In this document: piece by piece, positions 1-7,548 of the stretch | Position numbering within the stretch: position 1 is the stretch's first letter | Layout: every line of letters begins with the position of its first letter | Source of the DNA: UBA946 sp031550725 | GTDB taxonomy: Bacteria; Bacillota; Clostridia; Oscillospirales; Ruminococcaceae | DNA length: 32,094 bases | Direction of reading: 5' to 3' | NCBI GenBank assembly: GCA_031550725.1 | Contig: JAVBOH010000028.1 | Span: 1 to 32,094 of the forward strand | The notes under the pieces: model-generated | Databases searched by the model: none | The model's input: the letters and a program-made list of their open reading frames with translations, nothing else | Told to the model about the DNA's origin: nothing | Program-made: the position numbers and the translations under genes

Positions 1-263
1 TTGTGAGCAAGTCTAGTTGGCTTGCCGCACTTAGGGCAAACAACATTAACCTTTGAAGCATAAAGAGGAGCTTCAACGCTTACGATACCGCCCTGCTGAC
101 CCATCTGTCTTGGCTTAACGTGCTTTGTAGCAATGTTAAGACCTTCAATAATAACCTTTTGTTCCTTCATGGAAACTTCTAAAACCTTACCCTGCTTGCC
201 CTTATCCTTGCCGGAAAGAACAACAACGGTGTCACCGGTTTTAACGTGTAATTTTTTGTTCAT
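1..263 (-). CDS. rplX: 50S ribosomal protein L24, 3' end outside window
   Basis: This is the large-subunit assembly-initiator protein L24. The visible 87 residues begin MNKKLHVKTGDTVVVLSGKD, the KOW motif typical of L24, and continue to a CPKCGKPTRLAH segment characteristic of bacterial L24; the stop lies beyond base 1. The ATG at 261-263 is preceded by a strong AAGGAGGTG ribosome binding site (about 272-281) that overlaps the rplN stop codon, so the two genes are tightly linked. It is the last visible gene of the S10/spc ribosomal cluster. Confidence 0.96.
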   Translation of the reverse strand, partial: MNKKLHVKTGDTVVVLSGKDKGKQGKVLEVSMKEQKVIIEGLNIATKHVKPRQMGQQGGIVSVEAPLYASKVNVVCPKCGKPTRLAH

Positions 264-281
264 AATACGGGACACCTCCTT

Positions 282-650
282 TTATAGTACTTCAGGAGCA
301 AGTGAAAGGATCTTCAAAAATTCCTTATCGCGAAGCTCTCTTGCAACAGGTCCAAAAATACGAGTTCCTCTTGGATTCTTATCTTCTTTAACAATAACAG
401 CAGCGTTTTCATCGAAACGGATATAAGTTCCGTCCTCACGACGAAGACCCTTAGCTGAACGAACGATAACTGCCTTAACAACATCGCCCTTTTTAACAAC
501 GCCGCCTGGTGTTGCTTTTTTAACTGAAGCAACAACAACATCGCCGATATTTGCATATCTTCTGCGAGTACCGCCAAGAACTCTGATACACATAAGTTCC
601 TTAGCACCAGTGTTATCTGCAACTTTTAAATAAGTCTGCATCTGTATCAT
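282..650 (-). CDS. rplN: 50S ribosomal protein L14
   Basis: L14 sits at the subunit interface of the 50S particle and contacts 16S rRNA. The 122-residue product is the standard length and begins MIQMQTYLKVADNTGAKELM, the L14 signature, with the conserved GGTRRRYANIGDVVVASVK stretch following. The start has a GGGAAGGA ribosome binding site near 661-668. It is the first gene of the spc block and is separated from rpsQ by 177 nt, far more than other gaps in this cluster, and that gap carries several hairpins. It may therefore be regulated separately. Confidence 0.98.
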   Translation of the reverse strand: MIQMQTYLKVADNTGAKELMCIRVLGGTRRRYANIGDVVVASVKKATPGGVVKKGDVVKAVIVRSAKGLRREDGTYIRFDENAAVIVKEDKNPRGTRIFGPVARELRDKEFLKILSLAPEVL

Positions 651-827
651 AGTGCAATACTCCTTCCCAAATAAGAAGTTATACGGGAGAGGTAAAAAAG
701 TTTACCTCAACCGAATCTTCTATTAAATATAGTTTACATTAATTTTGTGGATTTTAAAGCATATTTCAGTAAAAAATCCATCAACGTTGCCGTGTGTTTC
801 GCACGGTAGATAAAAAGGACTTGTAAA
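651..827 (-). promoter_or_regulatory. Structured rpsQ-rplN intergenic leader
   Basis: Read on the minus strand, this 177-nt gap contains, in order, a 7-bp hairpin with an AAA loop (790-806, one wobble pair), an AT-rich inverted repeat with GGATTTT/AAAATCC arms, and an 8-bp perfect hairpin with GAGGTAAA arms (689-708). None is followed by a proper T-run, so they do not look like intrinsic terminators. Bases 781-803 match the rpsJ leader (6302-6324) at 21 of 23 positions in the same orientation. I infer a ribosomal-protein-responsive control region for the spc block. Confidence 0.45.
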
Positions 828-1085
828 TTACTTAGCCTTTTCAATAACCTCAACCAATCTCCATCTTTTATCCTTAGAGATAGGACGAGTTTCCATGATT
901 TCAACACGGTCGCCGATATTACAAACATTGCCCTCATCGTGAGCCTTTAGCTTAATAGTTCTCTTGATAATTTTCTTATAAAGAGGATGAGCAACGGAGT
1001 CAACGATAGCAACAACGATTGTTTTGTCCATCTTATTGGAAACAACCTTACCAATTCTGGTTTTTCTAAGATTTCTTTCAGCCAT
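828..1085 (-). CDS. rpsQ: 30S ribosomal protein S17
   Basis: S17 is an early-binding 16S rRNA protein with an OB fold. The 85-residue product has the typical N-terminal RKTRIGKVVSNKMDKTIVVA and central HPLYKKIIKRT motifs and ends in a Lys-rich tail; length is normal. The ATG is preceded by GGAGGAG and follows rpmC by 13 nt. It is the last gene of the S10 block before the long structured gap to rplN. Confidence 0.97.
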   Translation of the reverse strand: MAERNLRKTRIGKVVSNKMDKTIVVAIVDSVAHPLYKKIIKRTIKLKAHDEGNVCNIGDRVEIMETRPISKDKRWRLVEVIEKAK

Positions 1086-1098
1086 GTTTTTCTCCTCC

Positions 1099-1296
1099 TT
1101 ACTGCGCAGCGTTTAAGCGCTCACGCAAAGATGTTTTAATGCGGGCGATATCCTTCTTAACAGCCTTCAAACGAGTTGGGTTGTCAAGCTGATTAACAGC
1201 GTGCTGAAAACGAAGAGCGAAAAGCTCCTTTTTCAAATCGGTGAGCTTGTTTTCAAGCTCAAGAGTAGTCATATCTTTAACTTCTGCAGCTTTCAT
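1099..1296 (-). CDS. rpmC: 50S ribosomal protein L29
   Basis: L29 lies near the peptide exit tunnel and helps recruit exported-protein factors. The 65-residue product starts MKAAEVKDMTTLELENKL and includes the L29 signature FALRFQHAVNQLDNPTRLK. I chose the ATG at 1294-1296 because it overlaps the rplP stop (TAATG coupling) and gives the usual length; an upstream in-frame extension of 14 residues would lie inside rplP and has no family counterpart. Confidence 0.96.
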   Translation of the reverse strand: MKAAEVKDMTTLELENKLTDLKKELFALRFQHAVNQLDNPTRLKAVKKDIARIKTSLRERLNAAQ

Positions 1297-1721
1297 TATA
1301 CGCTCGCCTCCTGTTCTGCACGTGTAACGAACTTGCACTTAACTGGAAGCTTGTGCATAGCAAGACGCATAGCTTCACGTGCAACTTCTTCAGATACACC
1401 TGATATTTCAAACATTACTCTACCTGGCTTAACAACAGCAACCCAGTATTCTGGTGAACCCTTACCGGAACCCATTCGAGTTTCAGCAGGCTTTTCTGTG
1501 ATAGGCTTATCAGGGAATATTTTGATCCAAACCTGACCGCCACGCTTGATGTAACGTGTCATTGCGATACGAGCAGATTCAATCTGATTAGAAGTAATCC
1601 AGCTTGGCTCCATAGCCTGAAGACCGTATTCACCGTTAGAAACCTTGTTTCCACGTAAAGCCTTACCAGTCATTCTTCCTCTGTGAACTCTTCTGTACTT
1701 AACTCTCTTTGGAAGTAGCAT
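1296..1721 (-). CDS. rplP: 50S ribosomal protein L16
   Basis: L16 helps organise the A site and peptidyl-transferase centre. The 141-residue protein has the expected N-terminus MLLPKRVKYRRVHRGRMTGK and the GSGKGSPEYWVAVVKPGR motif, at normal length. Its ATG overlaps the rpsC stop codon by one base and its stop overlaps the rpmC start, indicating translational coupling. Confidence 0.97.
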   Translation of the reverse strand: MLLPKRVKYRRVHRGRMTGKALRGNKVSNGEYGLQAMEPSWITSNQIESARIAMTRYIKRGGQVWIKIFPDKPITEKPAETRMGSGKGSPEYWVAVVKPGRVMFEISGVSEEVAREAMRLAMHKLPVKCKFVTRAEQEASV

Positions 1722-2515
1722 TACTGATTACCTCCTTCTCTTCTATTGTTGTTATAACCGCCGTTGTTGTTGCGGTTTCTGTTATAACCATTGTTATTGC
1801 GGTTATTTCTGTCATTTCTATCGTTTCTGTCATTGCGGCGTGGCTTTTCAGATCTTTCAGCAATAGCTCTTGCCTTAGCAGCATCGCCCTTAAGAACTTC
1901 GCCCTTGTAGATCCATACCTTTACGCCAAGACGGCCGTAAGTAGTATGAGCCTCAGCAAAACCGTAATCAATGTCAGCACGGATAGTCTGAAGTGGAATT
2001 GTACCCTCGTGATAGCTTTCAGCTCTAGCAATTTCAGCACCGCCAAGACGACCAGAAACTCTAACCTTGATACCCTTAGCACCAAGCTTCATAGCTCTGC
2101 CGATTGACTGCTTCATAGCACGTCTGAAGGAAACACGATTTTCAAGCTGTGCAGCAATACTTTCAGCTACAAGCTGTGAGCTAAGATCAGGAGTCTTAAC
2201 TTCAACGATGTTGATAGCAACGGACTTGCCGATCATCTTTTCAACATCAGTGCGGATCTTTTCAATGTTCTCGCCGCCACGACCGATTACGATACCAGGC
2301 TTAGCGCAGTGAACATGGATTCTAACTTTTTCTGCAAATCTTTCGATTTCAATACGTGCAACACCTGCAGCGTAAAGAGTTTTCTTAACATAGTTACGAA
2401 CGTTGTAGTCCTCAACCAAAGTATCGCCGAAAGTTGCTTTATTTGCAAACCAGCGGGAATCCCAATCCTTGATGACACCAACACGTAAACCGTGCGGATT
2501 AACTTTCTGTCCCAT
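1721..2515 (-). CDS. rpsC: 30S ribosomal protein S3 with Asn/Arg-rich tail
   Basis: S3 forms part of the mRNA entry channel and has helicase activity with S4 and S5. The start MGQKVNPHGLRVGVIKDWDS, the KH domain with VIGRGGENIEKIR (about residues 75-90) and the C-terminal GVKVWIYKGEVL segment are all canonical. The protein is 264 residues, about 45 longer than the usual 218-220, because the last 40 or so residues form an Asn/Arg/Gly-rich low-complexity tail with NDR repeats. The tail is encoded by repetitive AAC/CGN codons and is probably disordered. The gene is coupled to rplP by a one-base overlap. Confidence 0.97.
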   Translation of the reverse strand: MGQKVNPHGLRVGVIKDWDSRWFANKATFGDTLVEDYNVRNYVKKTLYAAGVARIEIERFAEKVRIHVHCAKPGIVIGRGGENIEKIRTDVEKMIGKSVAINIVEVKTPDLSSQLVAESIAAQLENRVSFRRAMKQSIGRAMKLGAKGIKVRVSGRLGGAEIARAESYHEGTIPLQTIRADIDYGFAEAHTTYGRLGVKVWIYKGEVLKGDAAKARAIAERSEKPRRNDRNDRNDRNNRNNNGYNRNRNNNGGYNNNRREGGNQ

Positions 2516-2536
2516 TTAGTTTACCATCCTTTCGAC

Positions 2537-2872
2537 TTATTCTTTTTCCTTAACAACAAGAGTTACATGGGATGTTCTCTTGTTGATACGGAATGCTCTA
2601 CCTTGTGCTCTAGGCATAATTCTCTTCATGATAGGTCCTGGGCAAACGAAACATTCGGAAACGTAAAGGTTTTCCTTATCCATTCCATTGTTGTTTTCAG
2701 CGTTTGCGATAGCAGACTTAAGAAGCTTCTCTAGGTACTCACAGGCAGATTTAGGTGTGTGCTTTAAAATCGCCATAGCAGTTTCAACGTCTTTTCCTCT
2801 TATGAGGTCTAGAACGATCTGAACCTTTCTAGGTGCTATGCGAGCATTTTTAAGATATGCTCTTGCTTCCAT
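2537..2872 (-). CDS. rplV: 50S ribosomal protein L22
   Basis: L22 lines the nascent-peptide tunnel. The 111-residue product begins MEARAYLKNARIAPRKVQIV and carries the conserved C-terminal MKRIMPRAQGRAFRINKRTSH motif, where macrolide-resistance changes occur in other species. Length is typical, and the gene is separated by about 20 nt from both rpsS and rpsC. Confidence 0.97.
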   Translation of the reverse strand: MEARAYLKNARIAPRKVQIVLDLIRGKDVETAMAILKHTPKSACEYLEKLLKSAIANAENNNGMDKENLYVSECFVCPGPIMKRIMPRAQGRAFRINKRTSHVTLVVKEKE

Positions 2873-2892
2873 TCTAAATTCTCCTCTCTACC

Positions 2893-3177
2893 TTACTTTT
2901 TACCGTTATTTGAAGTTTTTGAGCCTGCGTGGCCCTTATAAGTTCTAGTTGGTGCAAATTCGCCGAGCTTATGACCAACCATATCCTCTGTAACATATAC
3001 AGGAACGTGCTTTCTGCCATCGTGAACAGCAAATGTGTGTCCTACGAAATCAGGGAAAATTGTAGAAGCTCTGCTCCAAGTCTTTAGGACTTTCTTTTCG
3101 CCTGCATCATTCATAGCGATTACTCTTTTTAGAAGGACCTCCTGTACGTAAGGGCCCTTTTTAATACTTCTGCTCAT
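2893..3177 (-). CDS. rpsS: 30S ribosomal protein S19
   Basis: S19 lies in the head of the 30S subunit near the A-site tRNA. The 94-residue product begins MSRSIKKGPYVQEVLLKRV and contains the family signature from KTWSRASTIFPDFVGHTFAV through GHKLGEFAPTRTYKGH. Length is normal. It follows rplB after an unusually long 139-nt gap that contains a 10-bp hairpin. Confidence 0.97.
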   Translation of the reverse strand: MSRSIKKGPYVQEVLLKRVIAMNDAGEKKVLKTWSRASTIFPDFVGHTFAVHDGRKHVPVYVTEDMVGHKLGEFAPTRTYKGHAGSKTSNNGKK

Positions 3178-3214
3178 TGGTTTTCCTCCCCTCTGATCAT
3201 ACGAGGCAAGATGT

Positions 3215-3248
3215 CAAATTATAGTCTTTTAAAAAATCCTATAATTTG
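3215..3248. other. 10-bp hairpin in the rplB-rpsS gap
   Basis: A perfect 10-bp inverted repeat (CAAATTATAG / CTATAATTTG) with a 14-nt loop lies in the 139-nt gap between rplB and rpsS, an operon whose other gaps are mostly under 25 nt. No T-run follows directly, so it is not an obvious terminator. It could be an RNA-stability element or an r-protein site; function unknown. Confidence 0.4.
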
Positions 3249-3316
3249 CATTCCTCTTTACGATTCCTAATGAGTTAATAATGAAAGTAAAACTTTCAAT
3301 TAATGTTATAAATAAC

Positions 3317-4150
3317 TTACTTCTGATTTCTTCTCTTAACGATGAACTTATCAGTTTTGTTGTGCTTAGAACGAGTCTTATAGCCAAGAGCTGGTTTACC
3401 CCAAGGAGTAACTGGTCCTGGACGTCCAACTGGTGATTTACCCTCACCACCACCGTGTGGGTGGTCACATGGGTTCATTACAGAACCACGAACAGTAGGT
3501 CTGAAACCTAGATGACGAGTTCTACCAGCCTTACCGATGTTTACATTTTCATGGTCAATGTTAGAAACCTGACCAATAGTAGCCATACAGTTGCTAGGGA
3601 ACTTTCTCATTTCAGTTGAAGGAAGTCTTACAAGAACGTAAGAAGCTTCTTTACCCATAAGCTGAGCCATGTTACCAGCAGAACGAACGAACTGTGCGCC
3701 TTTACCTGGGTGGAGCTCAATGTTGTGGATGAAAGTACCAACTGGAATATCAGAAAGCATCATAGCATTACCTGGCTTGATATCAGCATCAGCACCAGCA
3801 CGAACAGTGTCGCCAACCTTAAGGCCGTGTGGAGCGATGATGTACTTCTTCACGCCATCCTCATACTGAATGAGAGCGATGAATGCACTTCTGTTTGGAT
3901 CGTATTCAAGAGTAAGAACAGTAGCGTTCATGCCCTGCTTATCTCTCTTGAAGTCGATAATTCTGTATTTTCTTCTGTTTCCGCCGCCTCTGTGACGAAC
4001 AGTGATACGACCGTAGCTGTTTCTACCAGCACTCTTCTTAAGAGGAGCAAGAAGGCTCTTCTCAGGAGCTACCTTAGAAAGACCGCTATAATCAGTAACT
4101 GTCATTTCACGTCTTGAAGGCGTGGTTGGTTTATATGATTTAATAGCCAT
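3317..4150 (-). CDS. rplB: 50S ribosomal protein L2
   Basis: L2 is essential for subunit association and peptidyl-transferase activity. The 277-residue protein begins MAIKSYKPTTPSRREMTVTD and contains RHRGGGNRRKYRIIDFKRDK and the C-terminal catalytic-region signature VMNPCDHPHGGGEGKSPVGR. Length is normal. A GGAG-type site precedes the ATG, and 96 nt separate it from rplW. Confidence 0.98.
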   Translation of the reverse strand: MAIKSYKPTTPSRREMTVTDYSGLSKVAPEKSLLAPLKKSAGRNSYGRITVRHRGGGNRRKYRIIDFKRDKQGMNATVLTLEYDPNRSAFIALIQYEDGVKKYIIAPHGLKVGDTVRAGADADIKPGNAMMLSDIPVGTFIHNIELHPGKGAQFVRSAGNMAQLMGKEASYVLVRLPSTEMRKFPSNCMATIGQVSNIDHENVNIGKAGRTRHLGFRPTVRGSVMNPCDHPHGGGEGKSPVGRPGPVTPWGKPALGYKTRSKHNKTDKFIVKRRNQK

Positions 4151-4246
4151 TGTAGTTTATCTCCTTTGTGAATTTTTTTGATGTTTTGCGGAAGCTGTCC
4201 CTTCCCTACATGCCCAGAAATAGTTAGTATAACTATTTTAAGGAGC

Positions 4247-4537
4247 TTACATCATACCATCGAAGAATTCGATAGTCTTAGAACCATCAGCAAGAGTAAC
4301 AATAGCTTTTTTCCAGTTTGGAGTATAGCCAGAGTGCATACCCATTCTCTTAGAACGGCCTCTTACATTCATAGTGTTAACCTTAGCAACCTTAACGCCG
4401 AAAAGTTCTTCAACTGCCTTAGCAATTTCGATTTTGTTAGCGTGTTTAGCTACCTTAAAAGTGTACTTGCTATCCTGAAGAGCGCCCATGCTCTTTTCAG
4501 TGATGATAGGCTTGATAACGATATCCTGTGCGATCAT
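4247..4537 (-). CDS. rplW: 50S ribosomal protein L23
   Basis: L23 sits at the tunnel exit and docks trigger factor and SRP. The 96-residue product begins MIAQDIVIKPIITEKSMGAL and has the FKVAKHANKIEIAKAVEELF and VKVAKVNTMNVRGRSKRMG motifs. The start overlaps the rplD stop by one base (TAATG), so translation is probably coupled. Confidence 0.97.
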   Translation of the reverse strand: MIAQDIVIKPIITEKSMGALQDSKYTFKVAKHANKIEIAKAVEELFGVKVAKVNTMNVRGRSKRMGMHSGYTPNWKKAIVTLADGSKTIEFFDGMM

Positions 4538-5163
4538 TATGCGTACACCTCCTCAATTTTAGCAACTGCATCCTGAACAACGATAAACTTATCGTAGTTA
4601 AGAATGTCATATACATTAATTGTGTTTACAAGAGCAGTCTTAACACCAGGGATGTTAGCAGCACTCTTGATTAGACATTCGTTAACCTCTGGCATAACGA
4701 TAAGAGCCTTTGAGCCCTCTGCCTCGATAGCCTTTAGCATAGCGATGATAGTCTTAGTCTTGTATTCCTCCATTTTGATGGAATCAAGAACGATTAGGTT
4801 ATTATCAATAACCTTTGTAGATAAAGCAGACTTCATAGCAAGTCTTTTTAGCTTCTTATTAACATCAAAACGGTAGCTTCTTGGCTTAGGGCCTAAAGCA
4901 ACACCACCGTGTCTCCACTGCGGAGCTCTGATAGAACCCTGTCTTGCATGACCTGTACCCTTTTGTCTCCAAGGCTTTCTTCCGCCGCCTCTAACCTCTG
5001 TACGAGTAAGAGTAGACTGAGTACCCTGTCTTTGATTAGCAAGATAGTTAACTACCATAGTGTGCATAGCGGATTCATTCGGAGTGATACCGAAAATAGC
5101 ATCTGACAGCTGGGTGGTGGAAACCTCTTTACCTGTCATATCTAAAACTTTAATACTAGGCAT
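4537..5163 (-). CDS. rplD: 50S ribosomal protein L4
   Basis: L4 contributes a loop to the peptide tunnel and in E. coli also represses the S10 operon. The 208-residue product shows the conserved TRTEVRGGGRKPWRQKGTGH and ARQGSIRAPQWRHGGVALGP loop and the LSTKVIDNNLIVLD core. It is the best candidate from the literature for controlling the long rpsJ leader, although regulation by L4 has not been established for Clostridia from this sequence. Confidence 0.97.
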   Translation of the reverse strand: MPSIKVLDMTGKEVSTTQLSDAIFGITPNESAMHTMVVNYLANQRQGTQSTLTRTEVRGGGRKPWRQKGTGHARQGSIRAPQWRHGGVALGPKPRSYRFDVNKKLKRLAMKSALSTKVIDNNLIVLDSIKMEEYKTKTIIAMLKAIEAEGSKALIVMPEVNECLIKSAANIPGVKTALVNTINVYDILNYDKFIVVQDAVAKIEEVYA

Positions 5164-5181
5164 TGTCGATTCCTCCTTCCC

Positions 5182-5832
5182 TTAAGCCTTTGATTTCTTT
5201 TTCTTAACGCAGTCAGTGATAGTAATGATACCATTCTTAGGACCTGGAACAGCTCCTCTGATTGCAATAAGATTATTTTCTGCGTCAACCTTAACGATTT
5301 CAAGATTCTGAACTGTAACCTTCTCATTACCCATCTGACCAGGCATACCCTTGCCCTTATAGATACGGGATGGAGAAGAACAAGCGCCCATAGAGCCAGC
5401 ATGTCTGTGTACAGGACCAGTACCGTGAGTTTCCTTAAGCTTAGCATAACCATGTCTTTTTACAGAACCCTGGAAACCCTTACCCTTTGAAGTACCGCTA
5501 ACATCAACGATGTCGCCAACTTCGAAAGTATCAGCCTTCATAATAGTTCCAACTTCAACTGAATCAGCATTATCAAGCTTGAATTCCTTTAAAGTTCTCT
5601 TAGCAGCAACGTCAGCCTTAGCGAAGTGACCCTTTGTAGGCTTGTTTACAAGCTTATCTCTTAGGTCGCCGAAACCAATCTGAAGTGCGCTGTAACCGTC
5701 GTTTTCAACGGTTTTCTTTTGTACAACAACACAAGGACCAACTTCAACTACTGTCAAAGGAATAACCTTGTTTGTTGCTTCATCGAAAATCTGAGTCATA
5801 CCGATTTTCTTACCGATGAGTGCCTTTGTCAT
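5182..5832 (-). CDS. rplC: 50S ribosomal protein L3
   Basis: L3 is an assembly-initiating protein that reaches toward the peptidyl-transferase centre. The 216-residue protein begins MTKALIGKKIGMTQIFDEAT and carries the signature SKGKGFQGSVKRHGYAKLKE and a HRHAGSMGACSSPSRIYKGK loop, in which many bacteria have GSIG. Length is normal; GGAGG precedes the ATG. Confidence 0.97.
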   Translation of the reverse strand: MTKALIGKKIGMTQIFDEATNKVIPLTVVEVGPCVVVQKKTVENDGYSALQIGFGDLRDKLVNKPTKGHFAKADVAAKRTLKEFKLDNADSVEVGTIMKADTFEVGDIVDVSGTSKGKGFQGSVKRHGYAKLKETHGTGPVHRHAGSMGACSSPSRIYKGKGMPGQMGNEKVTVQNLEIVKVDAENNLIAIRGAVPGPKNGIITITDCVKKKKSKA

Positions 5833-5925
5833 AACTATTTTCCTCCTTTGGTTATTGGTTGCATTAAAGCAACATGACCTGCGGTTAACTATCTTTCGGA
5901 AATGGTAAGTTTCAACGAGTAAACC

Positions 5926-6240
5926 TTACTTGATTTCCATTACGATGTCAACACCTGCAGGAAGTTCAAGACCCTGCAATGCTTCAGTAGTCTTAGCAGT
6001 AGGTCTGATAACATCAATCAATCTCTTGTGTGTTCTTAGCTCAAACTGCTCACGGCTATCCTTATACTTATGAACTGCACGGAGAATTGTAACAATTTCC
6101 TTATCAGTTGGTAGTGGGATAGGACCTGATACTCTAGCACCGCTGCGCTTAGCTGCCTCAACAATTTTAGCTGTTGCTGCGTCTACGATCGCATGGTCGT
6201 AACCTTTTACTTTAATTCTTAGTTTTTCATTGACTGCCAC
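5926..6240 (-). CDS. rpsJ: 30S ribosomal protein S10 (NusE)
   Basis: S10 is a 30S head protein that also acts as NusE in transcription antitermination and links to NusG, encoded at 15376-15909. The 104-residue product contains LRIKVKGYDHAIVDAATAKI and RTHKRLIDVIRPTAKTTEAL. The start is a GTG (6238-6240), chosen because AGGAGGCG lies 6 nt upstream; no ATG fits. It is the first gene of the operon and is preceded by a long structured leader with an attenuator-like terminator. Confidence 0.97.
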   Translation of the reverse strand: MAVNEKLRIKVKGYDHAIVDAATAKIVEAAKRSGARVSGPIPLPTDKEIVTILRAVHKYKDSREQFELRTHKRLIDVIRPTAKTTEALQGLELPAGVDIVMEIK

Positions 6241-6584
6241 TTAAATCGCCTCCTAATATAATATGTGTTTTCACGGGGGACGAGTTTGTAATCATATTTA
6301 TTCAACGCTGCCGTGTGTATCGCAAGATTAGTGACAAAAAATCTCGAAAAACGCAATGTTTTCCGAGTTCAGCCATTAAACACACTACTAGCCTATACAC
6401 AAAGGCATAATAACCTTGTCTACGGTTCAAGCACAAACAGTGTTCAGTATTACAGCCGCCCGGTTTAAAATCGGACATACTCCACGAAAATTACCTGACA
6501 AACCGTCAGCAACCTTTCGCTTCAACGCATATCTTGTTGCAGTCACGCAAGTAATATTTTAACACACTTTTCCTTTGAACGCAA
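6241..6584 (-). promoter_or_regulatory. S10 operon promoter and long leader
   Basis: The minus-strand promoter is TTGCGT (6579-6584), a 17-bp spacer and TAAAAT (6556-6561), placing transcription start near 6549 and giving an untranslated leader of about 310 nt. The leader includes a small CTGAC/GTCAG hairpin (6495-6509), an intrinsic-terminator-like hairpin at 6335-6367 and, after it, the 23-nt element shared with the rpsQ-rplN gap (6302-6324). A leader of this length suggests feedback control by a ribosomal protein; the sequence does not show which one. I did not recognise a known RNA family. Confidence 0.6.
6335..6367 (-). terminator. Attenuator-like terminator in S10 leader
   Basis: On the minus strand a 9-bp stem (arms CTCGGAAAA and TTTTTCGAG, one G-T pair, 7-nt loop) is followed at once by ATTTTTTG. 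It lies about 95 nt upstream of the rpsJ start, inside its own leader and downstream of the operon promoter. It would stop rpsJ transcription unless an alternative fold forms, as in transcription attenuation. Confidence 0.6.
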
Positions 6585-6673
6585 GGGTTTTCTTCACATT
6601 TCCAAATTTTTGCGCATAGAATTATCAAGCATATTTTCACCGTTTTTTATGCATTTTGCACAAACGAGCTAAA

Positions 6674-6714
6674 TATCACCGCAAAGCATGGTAAATCCAA
6701 GCTTTACAGTGATA
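6674..6714 (-). terminator. Hairpin downstream of lipoprotein gene
   Basis: A 14-bp stem (left arm 6674-6687, right arm 6701-6714, two wobble pairs when read as minus-strand RNA) with a 13-nt loop begins 10 nt after the stop of the lipoprotein gene. The T-run after it is weak, so it may be an inefficient terminator or an RNA 3'-end stabiliser. Confidence 0.5.
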
Positions 6715-6723
6715 CTATCTGTA

Positions 6724-7401
6724 TTATTTCATAGGATTTTCAACTTCTGTAATATTGTCAACCTCAAGAATTTCAATCATATAAGCATACTCATAAATCT
6801 CACCATCAACAACAGATGAATTATGCTGAGTAAAATAAATAAAATTTCCATCCTTATCGAAAACATAAGAGGTATTAAATTCAGTCAGTTCCTTGCCTAA
6901 TTCTTTGTTCATGGCATCAACATCATAATTATAGTTATAAATGCAGTTACCATTTTCATCAATAGTTTCCAACGATTCAGATATATAACCCTTAACATAA
7001 AACAACAGCTGACCGCTGGCATAAGGGCTTAGATTATCCTTCGTATACAAAACAAAGCCCTCATCAGCACGATTTATAACATTAACTCCATTTTCGTCCT
7101 TGAAATAAATATAGGAGCCATCACCATATTCAGCGGAATAAGTATAATTACGATATTGTTCATAAAGATAAACAAGTGTACCAGCGTCATCATAACGAAA
7201 AGTAAAAACTTCCTCAAGTTCGTCATCAATAAGGTTTGTAACGAAATATCTTCCGCTTGAGTAATCCAGAACAGAATCCCTGAATTTTTCAACCTTTTTA
7301 GAGCCAGCAATATCGGAACTTTTACTTCCGCAAGCTGATAATGATAAACACATTAATAATAGTATAGTTGTCAATATAATACGTTTTGTAATATTTTTCA
7401 T
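6724..7401 (-). CDS. Predicted lipoprotein of unknown function
   Basis: I do not recognise a family. The 225-residue product starts MKNITKRIILTTILLLMCLS, a lysine-led hydrophobic signal with a lipobox LSAC at residues 21-24, so it should be lipid-anchored on the outer face of the membrane. The mature part is rich in Tyr, Asp and Glu, with many short YIYF/YNY segments (for example GSYIYFKDENGVN and YNYNYDVDAMNKELGKEL), suggesting a beta-rich extracellular domain. I chose the ATG at 7399-7401 because AAGGGG lies 7 nt upstream and the signal peptide starts there. The gene stands alone between proS and the S10 leader. Confidence 0.75.
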   Translation of the reverse strand: MKNITKRIILTTILLLMCLSLSACGSKSSDIAGSKKVEKFRDSVLDYSSGRYFVTNLIDDELEEVFTFRYDDAGTLVYLYEQYRNYTYSAEYGDGSYIYFKDENGVNVINRADEGFVLYTKDNLSPYASGQLLFYVKGYISESLETIDENGNCIYNYNYDVDAMNKELGKELTEFNTSYVFDKDGNFIYFTQHNSSVVDGEIYEYAYMIEILEVDNITEVENPMK

Positions 7402-7499
7402 TATAATACCCCTTGTATCTAATACGTCTTCAATATCAAATACATTCAGTATATTATATATTATATATACCAAATGTATGGTTTTTTATATAATATTAT

Positions 7500-7535
7500 T
7501 ACAATGGAGCGACTAAACCAATCGCTCCCATTGTA
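7500..7535. repeat. Intergenic palindrome downstream of proS
   Basis: Arms TACAATGG-AGCGA and TCGCT-CCCATTGTA form an 8+5 bp stem with one bulge, 14 nt beyond the proS stop. It resembles the GTAGGG/GAGCGAC intergenic palindromes elsewhere in the window and may serve as a proS 3' end, although no T-run follows. Confidence 0.5.
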
Positions 7536-7548
7536 TATAGTATATAAA

